The notes under the pieces: model-generated
The model's database searches: none
What the model was told of the DNA's origin: nothing
What the model saw: only the letters and a program-made list of their open reading frames with translations
Source: Planctomycetota bacterium
GTDB taxonomy: Bacteria; Planctomycetota; Planctomycetia; Pirellulales; Pirellulaceae
Length of the DNA stretch: 10,493 nt
Assembly: GCA_026692885.1 (NCBI GenBank)
Contig: JAPLNJ010000548.1
Coordinates: 1-10,493 of the forward strand
Direction of reading: 5' to 3'
Shown: one piece after another, positions 1 to 6,660 of the stretch
Position numbering within the stretch: position 1 is the first letter of the stretch
Layout: each line of letters begins with the position of its first letter
Made by a program: the position numbers and the translations under genes

Positions 1-127
1 GAATGGATTGCGTGGTACCCAGGTCGATTCCAACGAAACGATTTGCACATGGTTCTTGCACCGGGTAGTCGGAAACCTCTACAATCCCTTGGGAAACACC
101 GGGTTTTATGGGGTCTTGCGGTGACAT
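1..127 (-). CDS. Hsp70/DnaK-family protein, N-terminal fragment (runs off left edge)
   Basis: The reverse strand encodes NRFVGIDLGTTQSI. VGIDLGTT is the first phosphate-binding loop of the Hsp70/actin ATPase fold, as in DnaK (IGIDLGTTNS). Hsp70 proteins are ATP-driven chaperones; planctomycetes carry several divergent paralogues besides true DnaK. Only the first 40 or so codons lie in the window. The frame is open back to an ATG at 127-125, giving a leader of about 28 residues before the motif. An in-frame GTG at 61-59 is an alternative start with a 6-residue leader. Neither has a good Shine-Dalgarno, so the start is uncertain. The long non-DnaK-like leader, or the GTG start, suggests a paralogue rather than housekeeping DnaK. 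It is transcribed divergently from the MoxR ATPase. The motif is clear; the start and subfamily are not. Confidence 0.62.
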   Translation of the reverse strand, partial: MSPQDPIKPGVSQGIVEVSDYPVQEPCANRFVGIDLGTTQSI

Positions 128-131
128 TGAG

Positions 132-240
132 GCGAGCGGCAGGAAATAATTTACCCGCCGGTCGGCCTTCCCGGGCCAATCGGGACGGTCTGGGAAGACC
201 ATCCACCATTGAGTTGGGTAAGCTATTTCCTGCCGCTCGC
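132..240. repeat. 109-bp inverted-repeat element, copy 1
   Basis: The arms 132-156 and 216-240 are reverse complements at 23 of 25 positions (core AGCGGCAGGAAAT / ATTTCCTGCCGCT). Between them lie two small hairpins: GGCCT...GGGCC near 165-177 (one G-T pair) and GGTCT-GGGA-AGACC near 187-200, the latter with a GNRA-type loop. A second copy of exactly the same length lies at 6518-6626 in the same orientation, with about 10 differences. No transposase is encoded. It resembles a REP/MITE-like non-autonomous element or a structured RNA element with a long closing stem and two internal hairpins. It lies between the divergent Hsp70-like and MoxR genes, ending 36 bp before the MoxR start. Confidence 0.85.
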
Positions 241-263
241 TTGACACAGCATGCTTTGAGTTC

Positions 264-268
264 GGGAG
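264..268 (+). promoter_or_regulatory. Shine-Dalgarno site deciding the MoxR start
   Basis: GGGAG lies 8 nt before the ATG at 277. The reading frame is open upstream to 43, but that extension reads straight through the inverted-repeat element and has no MoxR similarity, so 277 is preferred. Confidence 0.6.
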
Positions 269-276
269 ATTACGAC

Positions 277-1221
277 ATGGCGGATGTGCCCAACACGGCC
301 AAGAAAATAATTACTAACGTCGAAAAGGTCATCGTCGGCAAGCGTCCGCAGATTATCTTGTCGCTGGTGGCGTGGTTCTGCGAAGGCCATATTCTGCTGG
401 AGGATGTGCCCGGTGTCGCCAAGACCATGCTGGCCAGGGCACTCGCCCGCAGTGTTGGCTCGTCTTTCAAACGCATCCAGTGCACGCCCGATCTGCTGCC
501 CACGGACATCACGGGGACGTCGATTTTCAATCAGAAGACGAGCGAGTTCGAATTCCGTCCCGGCCCGGTGTTTGCCCAACTCGTGCTGGCCGATGAAATC
601 AACCGCGCTACGCCCCGTACGCAAGCCGCCTTGTTGGAGGCCATGGCGGAACGCACGGTGACGGTCGACGGTGTGACGCACGAACTGACGCCGCCGTTCC
701 TGGTCATGGCAACTCAGAATCCTGTGGACCACGAAGGTACGTTCCCGCTGCCCGAGGCGCAGTTGGATCGATTCCTGATGCGGTTCAGCTTGGGCTATCC
801 CAGCCTGGACGAGGAACTGAAGATGCTGGAACTGCTCCAACGCGAGCATCCGCTCAATTCCCTGCAGCCTGTGGTTTCGGCCGCCGAGTTGCTGGCGTGC
901 CAGCAGGCGGTGCAGGAGGTGCATGTCGATCCCAAAGTCCGCCACTATCTGCTGCAGATCATCCACGACACGCGCGAGCAGGAGGACTTGGCACTCGGTG
1001 CCAGTCCCCGCGCGTCGATCGCCCTGTTCCGCACGGCGCAGGCGATGGCCGCGATCCGCGGACGGCAGTTCGTGCAACCCGACGACGTGAAGCGGGTGGC
1101 CGGACCCGTTCTGACGCATCGCTTGATTCTGCGCCCGGAAAGCCGTTTGCGCAAGCTCACCGCCGAGCACGTCCTCACGGAACTGATTGCCGAGATCGCC
1201 GTACCGACGCTGGATGCGTAG
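277..1221 (+). CDS. MoxR-family AAA+ ATPase
   Basis: This 314-residue protein has the full MoxR core. The modified Walker A is EDVPGVAKT at residues 42-50 and Walker B is LVLADE at 102-107, followed by INRATPRTQAALLEAM. The sensor 1 region is MATQNP at 144-149, the arginine-finger segment EAQLDRF is at 160-166, and sensor 2 is GASPRAS at 241-247. The length is typical of the family. MoxR ATPases are cytoplasmic chaperone-like motors that help mature metal enzymes or multi-protein complexes, normally with DUF58 and von Willebrand A partner proteins encoded next door. Here no partner follows: about 500 bp without a gene come next, then an unrelated surface protein. The start at 277 is chosen for its Shine-Dalgarno and because conserved sequence begins just after it. 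The family call is firm; the client is unknown. A divergent Hsp70-like gene lies upstream. Confidence 0.95.
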   Translation: MADVPNTAKKIITNVEKVIVGKRPQIILSLVAWFCEGHILLEDVPGVAKTMLARALARSVGSSFKRIQCTPDLLPTDITGTSIFNQKTSEFEFRPGPVFAQLVLADEINRATPRTQAALLEAMAERTVTVDGVTHELTPPFLVMATQNPVDHEGTFPLPEAQLDRFLMRFSLGYPSLDEELKMLELLQREHPLNSLQPVVSAAELLACQQAVQEVHVDPKVRHYLLQIIHDTREQEDLALGASPRASIALFRTAQAMAAIRGRQFVQPDDVKRVAGPVLTHRLILRPESRLRKLTAEHVLTELIAEIAVPTLDA

Positions 1222-1534
1222 CCCGGATTACGCGGAGCGGACAACCACGAGAGGGACGAATTTTCCTGGCACCAAACGGCTTTTGGAACAAGAACGGAAG
1301 GGCGTCAACAGGTTATTTCACGATGTTCATGACGCAAACTGGACACGCCGTGCCAGATCCGTTCTTTTTTCTGCAAACGACTCTCGTCGTTCTTCCACCT
1401 CCCGTCTGCTCGAATGGAACAGGAGTTGCGTTGTGTGCGACGGCTCGGATCAGAGTCTAGGCGAGCCCTTGCATTCTTGCGAATGTATTGATTGATTAGC
1501 AACACTAGGCGGAGAGGCTGTAAGAAAACCCGGA

Positions 1535-1584
1535 CAGGCACCCCACAGGCAGTAATGTTTTCAGGGCTGTTTACGGTGCCCTGA
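1535..1584. repeat. Hairpin with two competing pairings upstream of the giant protein gene
   Basis: CAGGCACC at 1535-1542 can pair with GGTGCCCTG at 1575-1583 with one bulged base. TCAGGGC at 1561-1567 can instead form a 7-bp hairpin with GCCCTGA at 1578-1584. The two use the same right arm and exclude one another. It lies about 145 nt before the ATG at 1729. It may be an intergenic repeat remnant or a leader structure. No T-run follows, so a simple terminator is unlikely. Confidence 0.4.
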
Positions 1585-1716
1585 CGGAGCCAGTCCTGTT
1601 TTCACAGCGTCGGATAAGATTCCGTGCCTGCCAGCGGGTGCAGCCCGCAGTAGTGATCTAGTCGGTTGGCTCACGGTTTTCCTAGAAAAAGACGGGGGGT
1701 GCCTCGTTCATTAGAA

Positions 1717-1721
1717 AAGGA
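1717..1721 (+). promoter_or_regulatory. Shine-Dalgarno site deciding the giant protein start
   Basis: AAGGA lies 7 nt before the ATG at 1729. The frame is open upstream to a TTG at 1666, which would add 21 residues, but that start lacks a comparable site. The ATG places the basic segment and LEQLETRQLLSA motif right at the N-terminus, as expected for this kind of protein. Confidence 0.6.
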
Positions 1722-1728
1722 TGATTGG

Positions 1729-3909
1729 ATGTCGACTCGTGGCAAGAAACGAATACCCATTGGCCGGCTTCGTCGGCGGTTGTGTCTGGAACAGCTTGAA
1801 ACTCGTCAACTGCTGAGTGCAACGGCGCCTCTCGGCCTGGCCACGGCGGCTGTGGTAGACGCGATCCAGATGCCGGCCCCGGGGGCTGACTACGTGGATC
1901 CGCCCGCTTCTGCTTCGGTTGCCCAGTCAAGTCTGGATGCGTCTGTTCTCGGCGATAATAGCGTTGTACAGTTCGCTTCGTTTTCGGGCGTTGACTTGGC
2001 GAATGTGCCGACAGCACCGTACAACTTAGCTGCGACGGTTGTGTCGCCATCCGAAATTAATCTCACTTGGGACTTGGGCGACGCGGCAGATACCGGCATC
2101 GTCATCGAACGCAAGACGGGTGCTGAGGGCAGTTTCCAGATGCTTGCGACCCTGCCGCGGGGTGAGAATACCTTTACCGACACCAGTGGTTGGGCAGCAA
2201 CCACTTACACCTACCGTCTCAAGGCGACAAGTGACGCCGGGAACTCGGCCTACAGCGGCGAGATGTCGGCGGCTACCGAGGCCGTTCCGGCCGGAGCGCT
2301 GGCCGTGGTTAGGGACCTGCAGGCTGTTCCCAGTTCGCCGAACGCGGCGACGATCTCCTTTACCGACCCGAATACGGCCGACCTTAAACGTTATTATCTT
2401 TTGGAACGGTCGGTTGACGGAGTCTTCTATCAAGTCGTGAAATCACTCGGCACCGAGACGTCCTGGACCGATGTGGGGCGGACCCCCAACGCAACTTATT
2501 CTTATCGCGTCCGTGCCGCTTCCTGGAACTATCCGACGTCCGATTACTCGGCTGCCGCTCGGATTACCATGCCGAATCGCCTGCCCGGCGCCCCGATCGA
2601 GCCTTCCGGACTGCAGGCCGGCGCGGTCACCGCCACTAGCCTCACGCTGACATGGACGAACAACGACTTGTCGAATCCTTCCTTTAAGATTGAGCGTTCG
2701 GTGTTCAATCCCTGGCACCCACAACCCTGGGACTCTATCGCGATCACGGGGCCCGGCGCCGTCTCCTTTACGGATATCGGCCTGAAGCCGGAGTCGACGT
2801 ACCAGTATCGGGTGCGGGCTACGAACGCTCAGGCGGATTCCGGCTACGCCGTGCCGACGAGCGATGTCATGCAGTCGCTGTTCGGGGACAGCCTCCCTGT
2901 GATTACATCCAGCGCGGGCACAGGGTCGCCGAGGGTGTACGACATCGGCCCCGGTCGCGTCTACGAGAACATCGCCAGCTTGGACTGGTCAAAACTCGGT
3001 CCGGGTGACACGGTCAATATCCACTACAAGCCGGGAGGATACCATGAATTGTTCATGATTTCCACGCGAGGTACAGCCCAGGCGTGGATCACGATCAACG
3101 GCGTCCCCGATCCTGTGACCGGCGAGTTGCCTGTCATCGACGGCCTGCAAGCGGTGCTGGACCCGCAGTTCAAGAGCAGCTACACCCCGCTGCACGGTAG
3201 CGGAGCGATCCTTGTCGGCACCCGGCCGGGGTACGCCGATGGCTACAAACCTGGCTACGTAACGATTCAGAACCTCCAGATTCAGCGTTGTTACGTCGGC
3301 AATAATCCCAATACGTTCACCGACTACGATGGGAAGACCAAGACTTACAGCACGGTCGGTGCCGCTATCTACCTCTACCGGGCCGAGCATGTCACCATCA
3401 GCAACTGTGTCATCACCGACAATGGTGAGGGGATTTTTGGGGCGGGACAAGCCAGCTTCGATCGGTTGATGTCGAACATCACGATTGCCTCGAACCAGAT
3501 CTTCAACAACGGCAATATCGGCGACAACCACACCCATAATACCTACCTCGAGGCCATCGATATCGTCTACGAATTCAACCACTATGGGCCGGTGCGGGCG
3601 GGGGCCACGGGGAACGGGTTGAAAGATCGCTCAGTGGGCGTGGTGATCCGGGGCAACTATATCGAAGGTGGCGCGCATGACCTCCAGTTGCCGTCCGCGG
3701 AAAATCAGGACGCGCTGGCGGTGACGCTTCCCCGCTACCACCGGGCGCTGGTCTACGGAAACATCGTCGTCGACGGTTCCGGAAACGTTAGTGGCCCTGT
3801 CGAGTACGGGGGGGGAAAACCTCAACGCTTTCGATCGCAAGGGGGTTCTGTACCTGTATCAGAACACCCTGGTGGTACGCTCCGACAAGTCCGCGGTGTG
3901 GCGTGTTAA
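1729..3909 (+). CDS. Giant surface protein, N-terminal part: LEPR-XLL-like start, three FN3-like domains, beta-helix (frame lost at 3808-3815)
   Basis: From the ATG at 1729 the protein opens with a basic stretch, then LEQLETRQLLSA (about residues 20-31), close to the LEPR-XLL motif of planctomycete giant extracellular proteins; no classical signal peptide is seen. Three FN3-like domains follow at about 93-185, 190-282 and 286-384, each with the INLTW / YSYRVRA-type strand pattern. From about 409 a right-handed parallel beta-helix begins, with repeated turns such as VTIQNLQIQRC, VTISNCVITDN and ITIASNQIFNN, as in polysaccharide lyases and Ig-bearing surface proteins. The helix is interrupted: after GPVEYGG (nt 3787-3813) this frame gives a meaningless tail ending at 3909, while the helix continues in the next frame from 3809. 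The product is probably exported and carbohydrate- or surface-related. Enzyme activity cannot be claimed, as no catalytic residues were identified. Confidence 0.85.
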   Translation: MSTRGKKRIPIGRLRRRLCLEQLETRQLLSATAPLGLATAAVVDAIQMPAPGADYVDPPASASVAQSSLDASVLGDNSVVQFASFSGVDLANVPTAPYNLAATVVSPSEINLTWDLGDAADTGIVIERKTGAEGSFQMLATLPRGENTFTDTSGWAATTYTYRLKATSDAGNSAYSGEMSAATEAVPAGALAVVRDLQAVPSSPNAATISFTDPNTADLKRYYLLERSVDGVFYQVVKSLGTETSWTDVGRTPNATYSYRVRAASWNYPTSDYSAAARITMPNRLPGAPIEPSGLQAGAVTATSLTLTWTNNDLSNPSFKIERSVFNPWHPQPWDSIAITGPGAVSFTDIGLKPESTYQYRVRATNAQADSGYAVPTSDVMQSLFGDSLPVITSSAGTGSPRVYDIGPGRVYENIASLDWSKLGPGDTVNIHYKPGGYHELFMISTRGTAQAWITINGVPDPVTGELPVIDGLQAVLDPQFKSSYTPLHGSGAILVGTRPGYADGYKPGYVTIQNLQIQRCYVGNNPNTFTDYDGKTKTYSTVGAAIYLYRAEHVTISNCVITDNGEGIFGAGQASFDRLMSNITIASNQIFNNGNIGDNHTHNTYLEAIDIVYEFNHYGPVRAGATGNGLKDRSVGVVIRGNYIEGGAHDLQLPSAENQDALAVTLPRYHRALVYGNIVVDGSGNVSGPVEYGGGKPQRFRSQGGSVPVSEHPGGTLRQVRGVAC

Positions 3910-6511
3910 TGCCGTCGGGTTGAATACCACCGGTGAGACGCTCGACGCCCGAAACAACATCCTCGCCGCAATTCCGGCGACGCCCGGGGCGTTGCATTCC
4001 GACTTGGGGTTATTGGGAATGGACAGCTATACGCTCCGCAAGGCCAACGCCTACTTCGGACGAAATTGGGTCCCGCCAGGTTACCTGTTGAACGGTTACG
4101 GAAACGCTGGCTTCAAAGGCCATATTGCCGGTTTGGCGAACTTGCTGGTGGGCCAGACCTACGACCCAGGCTTTCTCAATCTGGTTGCCGGTGACTACCG
4201 CTTGGCCGCCGCCTCGGAGCCGACAAACCAAGCCACGCGACTGGCCGGCACCGAACTGGCTTATCCGGTCGATCGGGAGTATTCCGCTGCGCTGCACTCG
4301 ACCGCTCGTCCCGTGGTAGGTGCTGCCTTCGACTTGGGGGCGTTCGAATACGGCACCTATCCACCGCTGAGCAATCCCGGGGACCAGCACAGTCTCACCG
4401 GAGATCAGGTACAGCTTTCCCTGGTGGCAATCGGTGCGGACAGCTTTAGTGCCAGCGGCCTGCCGCCGGGACTGAGCATCAACAACACCGGGCAGATTCG
4501 CGGCACGATCGACCTGCAGGGCGAGGGCACCTACACCGTGGTGATCACGGCCCGCGAGTCCGGCGCGAGCAGCCTGGCAAGCTTCACCTGGATCGTGGCG
4601 AAGCCCCCCAACAAGATGCCCACCAACATCGATTTGTCCTCGATGATTGTGGCCGATAGGACCCAGGCCGCCGTGATCGGCACGGTCACGGTGACGGATC
4701 CGGACGTGGGTGATACGCACACGCTGGCCGTGTTCGACGGACGGTTCGAGATCAGCGCCGGCCAACTGAGATTGAAAGCGAATGTGAGCCTGGACCGGAG
4801 GACTGAGCCGACCGTCGCGATTGACATCACCGCCGCCGACAACGGCGGACTGAGCCGGACGCAGACCTTCGTGATTTCCGTCATCGCGCCGAGCGTGATC
4901 GACGACGGGGACCTGGGCTATTTGGAAACGGGAACCGGTTGGTACTCGATTGGTTGGTGGACGAGTGGCTATCAGACCGACAGCCGCTTTGTGAGTCCGG
5001 GTGACGGCCGGAAAACGGCGACGTGGCAGCAAACGGTCGTTCCGGGAAGCTACACCGTACAGGCCAGCTGGTCCGGCTACCATAACAACGTGAGCAACGC
5101 CCCGTATCGCATCTATGATGGCAACCGTTTGCTCGCCGAAGTACGGGTAGACCAGAAACAAACCCCCTCCTACCCGCTGGGCGCCCTAGCGGCCTTTCTG
5201 ACCCTGGCCACGGTCGATATCGTCAGCGGCAGCCTGCGCGTAGTCCTCGGCAACGACGCCTCGGGCGGTATCTTGGTTGTCGCCGATGCCGTCCGCATCG
5301 TGCCGGGCATGATAACTTCACCGCCGAGTGTGGTGGCCGGGCCGGGCGTGGTGGACGACGGCGAGGCAGGCTATACCGAGTCGGCTTACGGTTGGTATAG
5401 CATTGCCTGGTGGACGACCGGCTATCACGCGGACAGCCGGTTTGTGAATGCCGGCGATGGCCGCAGCACGGCGACTTGGGAGCAAACGCTGGTCCCGGGG
5501 AGCTATACGATTCAGGCCAGCTGGTTCGGCTACCATAACAATGTGAGCAACGCACCCTACCGCATTTATGATGGGGATCGCTTGCTTGCCGAAGTGCGGG
5601 TCGACCAACAACGTACGCCCTCCTACGCCGCGGGCGACCCCGCGCCATTTCTGACGCTGGCGACCGTGGACATCACCAGCGGGAGCGTGCGCGTGGTGCT
5701 CGGCAACGACGCCTCGGGTGGCACCTTGGTGGTGGCCGATGCCGTCCGCATCGTGCCGGGCACGATAGTTTTGCCGCCGAGTGTGGTGGCCGGGCCGGGC
5801 GTGGTGGACGACGGCGAGGCAGGCTATACCGAGTCGGCTTACGGTTGGTACAGTATTGCCTGGTGGACGACCGGTTATCATTCGGACAGCCGGTTTGTGA
5901 ATGCCGGCGATGGCCGCAGCACGGCGACTTGGGAGCAAACGTTGGCCCCTGGGAACTACACGATTCAGGCCAGTTGGTTCGGCTACCACAACAATGTGAG
6001 CAACGCGCCGTACCGCATTTATGATGGGGATCGTTTGGTCGCCGAAGTACGGGTCGACCAGAAGAAGACCCCCGCCGCGGTACCGGGCGATCCGGTCCCA
6101 TTTCAAACGCTGGCCACGCTCAAGATTGCCAGCGGGACCGTCCGAGTTGTCCTCGGCAACGACGCCTCGGGGGGAACACTGGTGGTGGCCGATGCCGTCC
6201 GCGTCCTGCCGACCCCGATCGCTCCGGCGTCGGTTGTCGTTGCCGCAGCCCCTGTGGTTGCCGTCGGCCAGACAGGCTATCTCGTGTCGGTTTCCGACAA
6301 TCTTGTCGTGTCCGTGGCGCAGGCACGCGGGCAAGAGCTAGGCGGAATGGAACTCGCTTCGGCTGCCAATCCGATAACTATCGGAGAGCTGCCGATGACC
6401 ACCACCGCGGTCGCGTGGATCCCGCCTGCCGGGCTGGAGAATTTGCGGAAGATTTTGGAAAGGTGGGGCGAAACCCCAGACATCCTGGACGACCTGGGGG
6501 GCTCTCATTAG
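3791..6511 (+). CDS. Giant surface protein, C-terminal part: rest of beta-helix, Ig-like, cadherin-like and three golvesin-C-like repeats
   Basis: This is the continuation of the preceding reading frame, joined at the G8 tract. The nominal GTG start at 3791 has no ribosome site, so it is unlikely to be a separate gene. ENLNAFDRKGVLYLYQNTLVV resumes the beta-helix, which ends near DLGAFEYG (nt about 4350). Next come a putative Ig/He_PIG-like domain (GLPPGLSINNTGQIRGT, nt about 4360-4595) and a cadherin-like domain (VTVTDPDVGDTHTL ... LDRRTEPTVAIDITAADNGG, about 4600-4885). Three golvesin-C-like domains at 4901-6215 share VDDGEAGYTES, NNVSNAPYRIYDG and VVLGNDASGG. The final 100 or so residues have no recognised domain: no dockerin, PEP-CTERM or LPXTG. 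The joined product would be about 1593 residues. Likely roles are adhesion or polysaccharide binding outside the cell. Confidence 0.82.
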   Translation: MALSSTGGENLNAFDRKGVLYLYQNTLVVRSDKSAVWRVNAVGLNTTGETLDARNNILAAIPATPGALHSDLGLLGMDSYTLRKANAYFGRNWVPPGYLLNGYGNAGFKGHIAGLANLLVGQTYDPGFLNLVAGDYRLAAASEPTNQATRLAGTELAYPVDREYSAALHSTARPVVGAAFDLGAFEYGTYPPLSNPGDQHSLTGDQVQLSLVAIGADSFSASGLPPGLSINNTGQIRGTIDLQGEGTYTVVITARESGASSLASFTWIVAKPPNKMPTNIDLSSMIVADRTQAAVIGTVTVTDPDVGDTHTLAVFDGRFEISAGQLRLKANVSLDRRTEPTVAIDITAADNGGLSRTQTFVISVIAPSVIDDGDLGYLETGTGWYSIGWWTSGYQTDSRFVSPGDGRKTATWQQTVVPGSYTVQASWSGYHNNVSNAPYRIYDGNRLLAEVRVDQKQTPSYPLGALAAFLTLATVDIVSGSLRVVLGNDASGGILVVADAVRIVPGMITSPPSVVAGPGVVDDGEAGYTESAYGWYSIAWWTTGYHADSRFVNAGDGRSTATWEQTLVPGSYTIQASWFGYHNNVSNAPYRIYDGDRLLAEVRVDQQRTPSYAAGDPAPFLTLATVDITSGSVRVVLGNDASGGTLVVADAVRIVPGTIVLPPSVVAGPGVVDDGEAGYTESAYGWYSIAWWTTGYHSDSRFVNAGDGRSTATWEQTLAPGNYTIQASWFGYHNNVSNAPYRIYDGDRLVAEVRVDQKKTPAAVPGDPVPFQTLATLKIASGTVRVVLGNDASGGTLVVADAVRVLPTPIAPASVVVAAAPVVAVGQTGYLVSVSDNLVVSVAQARGQELGGMELASAANPITIGELPMTTTAVAWIPPAGLENLRKILERWGETPDILDDLGGSH
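3808..3815 (+). other. G8 tract where the giant protein changes frame
   Basis: Eight consecutive G follow GAGTAC and precede AAAACCTC. With eight, the upstream frame reads Y-G-G-G-K-P and soon ends. With seven, it reads Y-G-G-E-N-L-N-A and the beta-helix continues uninterrupted to the stop at 6511. The join needs a one-base skip (or a gain of two), not the -1 slip of classical programmed frameshifting. Possible causes are sequencing or assembly error, phase variation at the tract, transcriptional slippage, or a true recent inactivating mutation. Confidence 0.85.
4901..5353 (+). repeat. Golvesin-C-like coding repeat 1
   Basis: First unit of a three-unit tandem coding repeat, 151 codons from DDGDLGY to the linker before the next unit. 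It is the most diverged of the three (TSGYQTDSRFVSPG, VDQKQTPSYPLGALAAF) but has the same length as unit 2, without insertions or deletions. Golvesin-C-like domains are beta-rich modules found at the ends of exported or surface proteins and are thought to bind ligands. Confidence 0.85.
5354..5806 (+). repeat. Golvesin-C-like coding repeat 2
   Basis: Second unit, 453 bp, in register with unit 1. The DNA at 5321-5397, spanning the linker and the start of this unit, is identical for 77 bp to 5774-5850 at the start of unit 3. This points to recent duplication or gene conversion. Confidence 0.88.
5807..6215 (+). repeat. Golvesin-C-like coding repeat 3
   Basis: Third unit, in register with unit 2 and very similar in DNA over its first half. 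It diverges more towards its end (VDQKKTPAAVPGDPVPFQTLATLKIASGT) and lacks the terminal linker. The remaining protein after it is a unique tail. Confidence 0.85.
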
Positions 6512-6517
6512 GCTGTG

Positions 6518-6626
6518 GCGTGCGGCAGGAAATAACTTACCCGCAGGTCGGCCTTTGCAGGCCGATCGGGACGGTCTGGGAAGACCATCCTACATTGAGT
6601 TGGGTAAGCGATTTCCTGCCGCTCGC
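6518..6626. repeat. 109-bp inverted-repeat element, copy 2
   Basis: Same length and orientation as the copy at 132-240, with about 10 differences in 109 bp. The arms, extended by one base on each side (6517-6542 and 6602-6627), match at 23 of 26 positions. The two inner hairpins are kept: GGCCT-TTGC-AGGCC is a perfect 5-bp stem here (the other copy has a G-T pair), and GGTCT-GGGA-AGACC is identical. The element starts 6 bp after the stop codon of the giant protein gene. No target-site duplication is obvious. Confidence 0.87.
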
Positions 6627-6660
6627 CTGTCCCGCCGTTTTCTCAGTTGGGCCTGCTAGG

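Larger units (their letters stand above)
1222..1728. other. Intergenic region, no convincing gene
   Basis: The open frames here are short, overlap the MoxR gene or resemble nothing, and no tRNA-like fold was found. It holds several small hairpins: AACGAC/GTCGTT at 1376-1391, TCAGGGC/GCCCTGA at 1561-1584, and GCGGG/CCCGC at 1634-1648. A TTGCAT at 1469-1474 could be a -35 box, but the matching -10 region is poor. The region probably carries the MoxR transcript end and the promoter and leader of the giant protein gene. Confidence 0.5.

Noticed and set aside
15..45. tRNA-like T-arm sequence (GGTCGATTCC)
   Set aside because: No acceptor stem, anticodon arm or D-arm could be built around it, and the region is better explained as the Hsp70-like coding start on the other strand.
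43..276. 78-codon N-terminal extension of the MoxR frame
   Set aside because: It reads through the 109-bp inverted-repeat element, has no MoxR similarity, and a Shine-Dalgarno precedes the ATG at 277. The equivalent frame in the other repeat copy is also open, but this follows from the shared sequence and is not evidence of coding.
223..1170. Long minus-strand open frame opposite MoxR
   Set aside because: It is a shadow of a GC-rich coding gene whose motifs are all on the plus strand.
1187..1495. Possible small gene after MoxR
   Set aside because: It overlaps the MoxR end, has no ribosome site, no recognisable motif and an arginine-rich composition typical of noise in GC-rich DNA.
1666..1728. 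TTG start extending the giant protein by 21 residues
   Set aside because: The ATG at 1729 has a well-placed AAGGA and puts the LEPR-XLL-like motif at the usual distance from the N-terminus.
3791..3808. Independent GTG start for the second half of the giant protein
   Set aside because: There is no ribosome site, and translation would begin in the middle of a beta-helix whose first half is encoded just upstream in the other frame.
4010..6334. Long minus-strand open frames opposite the giant protein's second half
   Set aside because: They mirror the repeat structure of the plus-strand gene and have no starts or domains of their own.
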